From positions 1 to 14,689 of the forward strand of contig CAXSDR010000095.1 of NCBI GenBank assembly GCA_964236445.1: a stretch of DNA of 14,689 nucleotides, read 5' to 3'. Source of the stretch: CAXSDR01 sp964236445 (GTDB taxonomy: Bacteria; Actinomycetota; Actinomycetes; Motilibacterales; Motilibacteraceae). Position 1 is the stretch's first letter. Each line of letters starts with the position of its first letter. Made by a program: the position numbers and the translations under genes. The notes beneath the pieces are model-generated. The model saw nothing but the letters and a program-made list of their open reading frames with translations. It did no database searches and was not told the DNA's origin. This document shows positions 7,756 to 12,603 of this stretch, piece by piece.

Positions 7756-8670
7756 TCAGGCTCCGTCCGAGTCCGGTGCCCCACGCCAGCCGTTGACCGG
7801 CAGGCGGAACTTGGCGACCAGGCGATCGGTGAAGGGCGCGGTCGAAAGGCGGGCGAGCTTCACGGGTCGCGCACCACGGCGTACCTCGACCCGCGCCCCG
7901 CTGGGCACCTGCACCGTCCGCCGACCGTCGCACCACAGCACCCCACCGTCCTCGCTCTGTCCCGGGCTGGCGAGCACCTCCACGGCGAGCACGCTCGTCG
8001 GGGACACCACCAGCGGCCGGGCGAACAGCGCGTGGGCGCTCACTGGCACGAGGAGCAGCGCCTCGACCTGCGGCCACACCACCGGCCCACCGGCGGAGAA
8101 CGCATAGGCGGTCGAGCCGGTCGGCGTCGCACAGACGACCCCGTCGCAGCCCCAACGCGACAGCGGCCTGCCATCGACCTCGACGATCACCTCGAGCAGT
8201 CGCTCGCGGCTCGGCTTCTCGATGCTCACGTCGTTCAGCGCCCAGTTCTCGGCGCGCACGTCGCCGTCGAGGGAGACGGTCGCGTCGACGGTCATGCGCT
8301 CCTCGACCGTGAACTCGCGGTCGAGGACGCGCTCGACGACGAGATCGAGATCCGCCCGCTCCGCCTCGGCGAGGAAGCCGACGTGACCCAGGTTGACGCC
8401 CAGCACGGGCACCTCGGACGCCCGGCCGAGCTCGGCCCCGCGCAGCATCGTGCCGTCGCCTCCCAGGGACATCACGAGCTCGACGCCGTGCGCCGCCTCG
8501 TCCGTGGCCGGGACGTTGCGGGCTCCGGGCAGGTCGAGGTGGCGGGCCTCGTCCTGCAGGATGCGCACGCCGAGCCCGGCGGCGGTGAACCTCTTGACCA
8601 CGTGCGCCGCCGCCGACAGCGCGTCGGACCGGCCGGTGTGTGCGACGAGCAGGATCTCTCGCGCGCTCAT
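7756..8670 (-). CDS. nadK: NAD kinase
   Basis: Cytoplasmic kinase that phosphorylates NAD to NADP; the actinobacterial orthologs (ppnK) often use ATP or polyphosphate. The 304-residue product has the full motif set: SLGGDGTMLRGAEL (GGDGT at 70-74), VNLGHVGFL (92-100), ALNDVSIEKPSR (144-155, the NE/ND substrate motif, here ND) and CDGVVCATPTGSTAYAFSAG (175-194, the TPTGSTAY glycine-rich loop). The ATG at 8670 overlaps the tlyA stop by 4 bases (ATGA at 8667-8670), indicating translational coupling. recN follows after 4 bases. No truncation or missing motif is visible. Confidence 0.96.
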   Translation of the reverse strand: MSAREILLVAHTGRSDALSAAAHVVKRFTAAGLGVRILQDEARHLDLPGARNVPATDEAAHGVELVMSLGGDGTMLRGAELGRASEVPVLGVNLGHVGFLAEAERADLDLVVERVLDREFTVEERMTVDATVSLDGDVRAENWALNDVSIEKPSRERLLEVIVEVDGRPLSRWGCDGVVCATPTGSTAYAFSAGGPVVWPQVEALLLVPVSAHALFARPLVVSPTSVLAVEVLASPGQSEDGGVLWCDGRRTVQVPSGARVEVRRGARPVKLARLSTAPFTDRLVAKFRLPVNGWRGAPDSDGA

Positions 8671-9479
8671 GCGGGGCCTCGCCGCACGGCGTCGTCGACG
8701 GCGTCCCGGCCGACCCTCGGCGCGCCCTCACGAAGCCAGAGGAAGAACTCGACGTTGCCCGCCGGCCCGGGCAGCGGGCTCGCCGTCACCCCGAGCGTCC
8801 CCAACCCCAGGGCGTACGCCGACTCCCCCACCTCCACGACCATCGCCGCGCGCAGCGCGGGGTCTCGGACCACACCGCCGCTGCCGAGGCGTTCACGCCC
8901 CACCTCGAACTGTGGCTTCACCATGAGCACGAGGTCGGCGTCCGGTGAGGCAGCCGCCCGGAGCGCGGGCAGGACCATCCGCAGCGAGATGAACGACAGG
9001 TCGGCCACGACCACCTGCGGCCGAGGCGTGAAGCTGTCGGAGGTCAGCCCGCGAACGTTGCAGCGGTCGCGCACGGTGACCCGGTGATCGGTCTGCAGCG
9101 GCCACGCGAGCTGGCCATAGCCGACGTCGACTGCGAAGACGTGCGATGCGCCCGCCCGCAACAGCACGTCGGTGAAACCTCCGGTCGAGGCGCCGGCGTC
9201 CAGGCAGACCTTCTCCTCGACCGCGAGACCCCCGGGTTGGAAGGCGGCGAAGGCACCGAGCAGCTTGTGCGCTCCCCGGCTGACGTAGTCCGGTCCCGCA
9301 TCGACGTCGCTGACCACGATGGAGGCGACCGCCTCGACCTGCGTCGCGCTCTTGTGGGCGGGCTGACCGCTCACCGTCACCCGCCCCTCGGCGATGAGGG
9401 TCGCGGCGTGCTCCCGTGAACGCGCCAGACGCCGGCGTACGAGCTCGGCGTCGAGCCGCAGTCGACGGGGCGTGCTCAC
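8667..9479 (-). CDS. tlyA: TlyA family 16S/23S rRNA 2'-O-methyltransferase
   Basis: TlyA uses S-adenosylmethionine to 2'-O-methylate rRNA; in mycobacteria this modification is what makes ribosomes sensitive to capreomycin and viomycin. The 270-residue product starts with an S4 RNA-binding domain (about 5-60, containing RLRLDAELVRRRLARSREHA). The FtsJ-like methyltransferase domain follows, with the SAM loop LDAGASTGGFTD (93-104). The probable K-D-K-E catalytic tetrad is K72 (SRGAHKLLGA), D160 (VADLSFISL), K188 (MVKPQFE) and E244 (GNVEFFLW). GTG at 9479 is chosen because GGGAGA lies 6 bases upstream and the length matches the 268-residue M. tuberculosis protein. An in-frame GTG at 9518 overlaps the preceding stop by 4 bases and would add 13 residues. 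The gene overlaps nadK downstream by 4 bases. Confidence 0.95.
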   Translation of the reverse strand: MSTPRRLRLDAELVRRRLARSREHAATLIAEGRVTVSGQPAHKSATQVEAVASIVVSDVDAGPDYVSRGAHKLLGAFAAFQPGGLAVEEKVCLDAGASTGGFTDVLLRAGASHVFAVDVGYGQLAWPLQTDHRVTVRDRCNVRGLTSDSFTPRPQVVVADLSFISLRMVLPALRAAASPDADLVLMVKPQFEVGRERLGSGGVVRDPALRAAMVVEVGESAYALGLGTLGVTASPLPGPAGNVEFFLWLREGAPRVGRDAVDDAVRRGPA

Positions 9480-9485
9480 CGGGTG

Positions 9486-9491
9486 TCTCCC
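9486..9491 (-). promoter_or_regulatory. Shine-Dalgarno site deciding the tlyA start
   Basis: The minus strand reads GGGAGA followed by 6 bases and then the GTG at 9479. This favours the internal GTG over the upstream in-frame GTG at 9518, which has no comparable site but overlaps the preceding stop codon. Confidence 0.6.
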
Positions 9492-9514
9492 AGGTCTGGT
9501 CGCTGTGGGCGCGG

Positions 9515-9730
9515 TCACGTTCGGGCTGAAGGCTGCTGCGCGGCGGCGAGTGCATCCTGCAGGTCGCGGTGCAGCTCTTCGTAGACCTCCGCGTGCTGCG
9601 CCGTCGGACGGTCGTCGAGCTCGCTGAGGCGGCGTTCGACCCGGGCGCGAGCTGACGCGCTGTCGGCGGCCCCTTGGGGAGCGGTCGCCGCTGACAAGCG
9701 CTCGTCCTCGGCCTCACTCACGCGACGCAC
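9515..9730 (-). CDS. Small conserved hypothetical protein (Rv1693-like by position)
   Basis: A protein of about 71 residues, or 68 if GTG at 9721 is used. It is highly charged and helical. A central ARVERRLSELDDRPTAQHAE stretch is followed by VYEELHRDLQDALAAA, consistent with a short two-helix or coiled-coil protein. There is no signal peptide, cysteine pair or catalytic motif. It lies directly upstream of tlyA, where actinobacteria usually carry a small uncharacterised gene (Rv1693 in M. tuberculosis). Neither candidate GTG has a convincing Shine-Dalgarno. Translation may be coupled to the 37-codon ORF whose stop overlaps this start region. Function is unknown. Confidence 0.7.
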   Translation of the reverse strand: MRRVSEAEDERLSAATAPQGAADSASARARVERRLSELDDRPTAQHAEVYEELHRDLQDALAAAQQPSART

Positions 9731-9827
9731 CGCCGACGGGAGGCATGGTCTGCTGGCGACAGTCGAGATCCCCCCGGGAACGGGCCGCGGGAACGGACGG
9801 CGCTGCTGCGTATGGATCGACGTGCAT
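9714..9827 (-). CDS. Candidate 37-residue leader ORF upstream of the tlyA operon
   Basis: On the minus strand ATG at 9827 is preceded by AGGGAGGG (9831-9838) with a spacer of 3-5 bases, one of the best ribosome sites in the window. It opens a 37-codon frame beginning MHVDPYAAAPSVPAARSRGD and ending GGASRE, then TGA at 9714-9716. The stop lies just inside the start region of the next gene, an overlap that would allow translational coupling. The peptide is Pro/Ala/Arg-rich with a single Cys, no membrane helix and no recognisable family. It may be a real small protein, a regulatory leader, or only the ribosome-loading device for a downstream gene that lacks its own Shine-Dalgarno. Confidence 0.45.
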   Translation of the reverse strand: MHVDPYAAAPSVPAARSRGDLDCRQQTMPPVGGASRE

Positions 9828-9860
9828 CTGCCCTCCCTGATGCGGGCTCGGTGGTGTCAC

Positions 9861-9915
9861 GCACGCTACCTCGACGCGTGCCTGCAGTAGCCTGCGCCAG
9901 GACCCGACAGGGCGA
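9861..9915 (+). repeat. 55-bp direct copy, left flank of the N-gap
   Basis: This 55-bp sequence, beginning GCACGCTACCTCGACG and ending GACAGGGCGA, ends exactly at the first N and recurs identically at 10016-10070. The copies touch the gap on both sides without mismatch, which fits a k-mer overlap left by a de Bruijn assembler better than a biological repeat. Confidence 0.9.
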
Positions 9916-10015
9916 NNNNNNNNNNNNNNNNNNNNNNNNNNNNNNNNNNNNNNNNNNNNNNNNNNNNNNNNNNNNNNNNNNNNNNNNNNNNNNNNNNNNN
10001 NNNNNNNNNNNNNNN
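9916..10015. other. Scaffold gap of exactly 100 N
   Basis: One hundred consecutive N bases, a conventional placeholder for a gap of unknown size. Because both flanks are the same 55 bp, the real gap may be zero or negative. Reading frames computed across it are meaningless. Confidence 0.98.
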
Positions 10016-10070
10016 GCACGCTACCTCGACGCGTGCCTGCAGTAGCCTGCGCCAGGACCCGACAGGGCGA
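10016..10070 (+). repeat. 55-bp direct copy, right flank of the N-gap
   Basis: Identical to 9861-9915 and starting immediately after the last N. Downstream it continues uniquely into the 5' leader of the SCP2 gene. Only one copy probably exists in the genome. Confidence 0.9.
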
Positions 10071-10104
10071 GTCGACATCTCAACGGCGAACCGACCCCAC
10101 CGAC

Positions 10105-10110
10105 GGAGGA
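10105..10110 (+). promoter_or_regulatory. Shine-Dalgarno site of the SCP2 gene
   Basis: GGAGGA with a 6-base spacer to GTG at 10117. It decides the start, because no comparable site precedes the upstream in-frame starts. Confidence 0.75.
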
Positions 10111-10116
10111 ACTGCA

Positions 10117-10446
10117 GTGGCAACCGTGGCGCAGTGCCAAGAAGCGGTCGAGGCATTGGCCGCCTCGCTCAAGCCGGCACCCGGGAAGGGTGAGGGCCTC
10201 GACCGGACCCTGAGCTGCACGGTGCCAGATCTGGACGTCGTTTTCAGCGGTCGCCTGCACGACGGGCGGGTGGACGGGCTGACGACGGCGGAGGCGTCGA
10301 AAGCGCAGGTGCGTCTGACCGCGAGCAGCGACGATCTGGTGGCGTTGTCCACGGGTGCCCTCGACGGAAGCGCCGCCTGGAAGTCGGGCCGGCTCAAGGT
10401 GTCGGCGTCCCTGGGCGACCTGCTGAAGCTGCGCGCCCTGCTCTGA
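10117..10446 (+). CDS. SCP2-like sterol-carrier domain protein
   Basis: A 109-residue protein, the only plus-strand gene in the window. The SCP2 fold is suggested by the strand-rich pattern with DRTLSCTVPDLDVVFSGRLH (about 29-48), QVRLTASSDDLVALSTGALD (about 64-83), the characteristic AAWKSGRLKVSASLGDLLKL (about 86-105) and short length. SCP2 domains bind hydrophobic ligands such as lipids or fatty acyl groups; the ligand here is unknown. GTG at 10117 is chosen because GGAGGA (10105-10110) lies 6 bases upstream; the frame is open to 10033 but that part lies in leader sequence. The gene is convergent with the HAD phosphatase gene (25 bases between stops) and divergent from the tlyA operon, so it has its own promoter. 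The single cysteine (C9) and absence of a signal peptide suggest a cytoplasmic location. Confidence 0.8.
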   Translation: MATVAQCQEAVEALAASLKPAPGKGEGLDRTLSCTVPDLDVVFSGRLHDGRVDGLTTAEASKAQVRLTASSDDLVALSTGALDGSAAWKSGRLKVSASLGDLLKLRALL

Positions 10447-10471
10447 CCTGCAACGGCGGGCGTCGAGCTGC

Positions 10472-11548
10472 TCACGCGTTGGCCCCTGGGCCCGAGCCCT
10501 CGGTATGACCCGGCAGCCCGGCGCGGACGAGTTCACGATCAAGCGCGCCGGTGTCCTCGATGCCCGACCCGCTGCCCCACACGGCGGTGCACGCGGCTCG
10601 CAGGGCGTCCAGCGGATCTGGTGCCTCCTCCTCGGCCCGGAGCGCCAGACTTCCGTCGACGACAACGGCCTCCCACGCGCCGCAGCGCGCGGCCCCGGCA
10701 TGCGAGCTCGGGACGTCATGCGCCTGGAGCAGCGCGCGCAGGTCCGCGCCGAGGTAGGTAGGCCGCAGGTGAGCGGGGGCGAGAACCACATCGACGGGTG
10801 AGGTCACGCCGGTGAGCACGAGCAGGCTGTCGGTCCGGGCACGGACCGCCCCCTCGATATCGGTGTCCAGTCTGTCCCCCACGACCAAGGGTCGCGTGGC
10901 GCGGCTGCGACGTACGGCCTCGGCGTGCAACGGCAGCTCCGGCTTGCCGGCCACCTGCGGCTCACGGCCGGTTGCCTGTCGGAGGACGTTGACGAGCGCG
11001 CCGTTGCCCGGCGCCTTTCCCCGTGGCGTAGGAATCGTGAGGTCGAGGTTGGACGCGATCCACGGAACGCCCCGCGAGAGCACGAGCGCACCCTCGGCCA
11101 GCTGGCGCCAGTCGACGTCGGGGGAGAAACCCTGCACCAGCGCGGCCGGCTCGTCATCAGCTGATCGAACGGGCACGAGGCCGCGCTCGAGCAGCGCTTG
11201 CACGAGGCCGTCACCCCCGACCACGAGCACGCGCTGGCCCGGCTCGACCAGTGCGGCTGCCATCGTCGCCGCAGCCTGCGCCGATGTGACGACATCGTCG
11301 TCCGAGGCCACCATCCCGAGGGCACGCAGGTGCTCGGCTACGATCCGCGGCGTGCGGGCCGCGTTGTTCGTCACATAGGCGAACCGCATTCCCCGCGATC
11401 CGGCGGCGCGAAGCGAGTCAGCGGCGTGCGGCACCGCCTCCTGACCGACGTAGACGACTCCGTCCAGATCGAGCAGGCCCACGTCGTAGAACTCGCACAG
11501 CGCCCGCGAACTGGCGCCAAGAGACCCGCCGAACGAGCCGGAGGTCAT
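10472..11548 (-). CDS. HAD-IIA phosphatase, probable glycerol-3-phosphate phosphatase-like
   Basis: A 358-residue member of the HAD superfamily subclass IIA. Motif I is DLDGVVYVG (27-35, nucleophile D27 and acid D29), motif II YVTNNAART (58-66, T60), motif III around GKPE (201-204, K202) and motif IV VVGDRLDTDI (222-231). The cap domain lies between motifs II and III. After the core a C-terminal extension (about 285-358) contains WEAVVVDGSLALRAEEEAPD, as in the M. tuberculosis ortholog Rv1692 (353 residues). Rv1692 was shown to dephosphorylate glycerol 3-phosphate in recycling of phospholipid head groups. That activity is inferred here from length, layout and synteny. The ATG at 11548 overlaps the TPR gene stop by 4 bases (ATGA), so the two are probably co-translated. 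Confidence 0.88.
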   Translation of the reverse strand: MTSGSFGGSLGASSRALCEFYDVGLLDLDGVVYVGQEAVPHAADSLRAAGSRGMRFAYVTNNAARTPRIVAEHLRALGMVASDDDVVTSAQAAATMAAALVEPGQRVLVVGGDGLVQALLERGLVPVRSADDEPAALVQGFSPDVDWRQLAEGALVLSRGVPWIASNLDLTIPTPRGKAPGNGALVNVLRQATGREPQVAGKPELPLHAEAVRRSRATRPLVVGDRLDTDIEGAVRARTDSLLVLTGVTSPVDVVLAPAHLRPTYLGADLRALLQAHDVPSSHAGAARCGAWEAVVVDGSLALRAEEEAPDPLDALRAACTAVWGSGSGIEDTGALDRELVRAGLPGHTEGSGPGANA

Positions 11549-12003
11549 TCGGTGTCGCCGTCGGGAACTGCCGTTCCGTCAGCCTCTGCGCGCGCTCTGA
11601 CTGTCGCTCTGACCTGGTTGCGCGCGCTGACGTAGTCGCGACGGCCCGGTCGCATCGCGACGGCCATGCTCAAGTGCGTCAGCGCCGACCCCAGGTCACC
11701 GTTGCGCCACAAGGCCAGCCCCAGGCCGAATCGGGCGTAGTCGTCGTCGGGCCATTGGTCGAGAATGCGCGTGAACTCGTCAGCGGCCTCGCTGTGGCGA
11801 CCAGCGTTGAACAGGGCGCGCGCGACAGCTTCAGCCGCGTTCGCCGAGTCGGGCGCCGCGGCGCGTACGCGCGACAGCAGCTGCAGCGCCGCCTCGGGAT
11901 TGCCGGTTCCCAGCAGCTCGAGACCTCTGACATACCAGTCGTAGACCTCGCCCGCCGGGCCCGGCTCATGAGACGGCAGTTCCTCGCTCTCTGCCTCTGG
12001 CAC
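11545..12003 (-). CDS. Small tetratricopeptide-repeat protein
   Basis: A 152-residue protein with an acidic N-terminus and about three TPR-like helical pairs (roughly 21-50, 53-86 and 88-120). These include AEAVARALFNAGRHSEAADE (57-76), DDYARFGLGLALWRNGDLGS (87-106) and ALTHLSMAVAMRP (107-119). TPRs serve protein-protein contacts; no enzyme domain or membrane segment is seen. GTG at 12003 is chosen because GGGAGA (12010-12015) lies 6 bases upstream; the frame is open to 12075 but the added residues are low-complexity and overlap the SSB stop. It is coupled to the HAD phosphatase gene by a 4-base overlap, and the SSB-like gene ends 68 bases upstream, so the three are probably one operon. Partner proteins are unknown. 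Confidence 0.82.
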   Translation of the reverse strand: MPEAESEELPSHEPGPAGEVYDWYVRGLELLGTGNPEAALQLLSRVRAAAPDSANAAEAVARALFNAGRHSEAADEFTRILDQWPDDDYARFGLGLALWRNGDLGSALTHLSMAVAMRPGRRDYVSARNQVRATVRARAEADGTAVPDGDTE

Positions 12004-12009
12004 CCACAC

Positions 12010-12015
12010 TCTCCC
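12010..12015 (-). promoter_or_regulatory. Shine-Dalgarno site deciding the TPR gene start
   Basis: GGGAGA on the minus strand with a 6-base spacer to GTG at 12003. It supports the short form over an ORF start at 12075. Confidence 0.6.
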
Positions 12016-12071
12016 GGTTCGCCCACGGCACGCTGACTCGCGCTGACCGGCTCCATGCTCGCATGCCGTCC

Positions 12072-12473
12072 TCACCGCGGCGAAGCAGACGAACGTCGCA
12101 GTCGACGGCAGCGGGCCACCTCGACCTCACTTCGGCTCGCTGCTCCGGCGCCGCTGCGCCAGAAGCGCCGGCGCAGACTTCCCTGGACCTCGACGACGTC
12201 ACCCACGACGTAGGCCAGGACGTGGCGCCGGATCTCGGCGCGCCAGACGACGCAGTCGAGGGTGTCGACCGTCGCCTGCCGGGGTCGCGGGACGGTGGCG
12301 GCGTCAGGGACACGCCTGTTCGCCGCACGCGGGGACGCCAGTGGGCGGTCGACGACGACCCGGAAGGTCACGATGACGTCGCCGGAGGGCAGTTCACGCT
12401 CGACCGGAACCCCGCTGACGCGTCCGACCAGCACGACTTCGTTGCGGTGCTCCACTGCCTGTGACGCATCCAT
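12072..12473 (-). CDS. Divergent single-stranded DNA-binding protein (OB-fold) paralog
   Basis: A 133-residue SSB-family protein. NEVVLVGRVSGVPVERELPS (11-30) matches the first OB strands. GDVIVTFRVVVDRP (31-44) follows, then DTLDCVVWRAEIRRHV (70-85) and VGDVVEVQGSLRRRFWRSG (90-108), which matches the late strands (canonical GDxVxVxGxLR). An Arg/Pro-rich loop (about 45-69) replaces the usual strand 2-3 linker. The protein stops straight after the OB fold with a basic tail ending RRSSASPR. The glycine-rich linker and acidic tip that recruit repair partners in housekeeping SSB are absent, so it is an accessory paralog. The ATG at 12473 has GGAG 4 bases upstream. A 130-base spacer upstream suggests its own promoter, with a possible SOS box. 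Fold is confident; biological role is not. Confidence 0.82.
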   Translation of the reverse strand: MDASQAVEHRNEVVLVGRVSGVPVERELPSGDVIVTFRVVVDRPLASPRAANRRVPDAATVPRPRQATVDTLDCVVWRAEIRRHVLAYVVGDVVEVQGSLRRRFWRSGAGAASRSEVEVARCRRLRRSSASPR

Positions 12474-12603
12474 GCCACTCCACTCGGTCGATGTCGTGCC
12501 TCGATTCTCGGGGCACCGCAGCGGCGGCGAAGAATTGTCGTTCGAGGCTGTGGACGCATGAGCACCGGTGGCTGCCTGTGGATGACGACCCAGCGAAAAC
12601 TCC
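12474..12603 (-). promoter_or_regulatory. Intergenic region upstream of the SSB-TPR-phosphatase operon
   Basis: These 130 bases separate the stop of the large TPR gene from the SSB start and are the likely promoter region. They hold an imperfect LexA-like palindrome at 12530-12545 and two DnaA-box-like 9-mers at 12549-12557 and 12577-12585. No clear -10/-35 pair was found. Confidence 0.4.
12530..12545. promoter_or_regulatory. Imperfect SOS (LexA) box candidate
   Basis: The plus strand reads AAGAATTGTCGTTCGA. Against the actinobacterial consensus TCGAAC-N4-GTTCGA it matches 9 of 12 fixed bases, with a perfect right half; the GAAC-N4-GTTC core matches 7 of 8. It lies 57-72 bases upstream of the SSB start codon. 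A match this good can arise by chance in a spacer of this size at the few-per-cent level. Confidence 0.25.

Larger units (their letters stand above)
9828..10116. promoter_or_regulatory. Divergent intergenic region between the tlyA operon and the SCP2 gene
   Basis: This stretch separates the minus-strand operon starting near 9827 from the plus-strand SCP2 gene at 10117, so it should hold two outward promoters. It contains a 100-N gap flanked by identical 55-bp copies; if these are one sequence the true spacer is about 134 bp. Visible elements are an inverted repeat GCACGC/GCGTGC (9861-9866 and 9876-9881, 9-base loop), a plus-strand TAGCCT and a minus-strand TAGCGT that could serve as -10 boxes, and a GCCTGC-AGTA-GCCTGC direct repeat. 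No convincing -35 box was found for either direction. Confidence 0.45.

Noticed and set aside
7471..9087. 538-codon plus-strand open frame opposite recN, nadK and tlyA
   Set aside because: It runs across three well-recognised genes and has no family motif; antisense shadow.
9480..9518. Upstream GTG start for tlyA at 9518
   Set aside because: It overlaps the preceding stop neatly but lacks a ribosome site and adds 13 residues not expected from the M. tuberculosis protein; kept as an alternative only.
9861..10070. 55-bp direct repeat as an attachment site or mobile-element target duplication
   Set aside because: Both copies abut the N-gap exactly and no integrase, transposase or tRNA lies nearby; assembly overlap is simpler.
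9714..10156. Open frames read through the N-gap
   Set aside because: They consist largely of undetermined residues and depend on the arbitrary gap length.
10447..10471. Bidirectional terminator between the convergent SCP2 and phosphatase genes
   Set aside because: Only 25 bases lie between the stops and no stable stem followed by a T-run was found.
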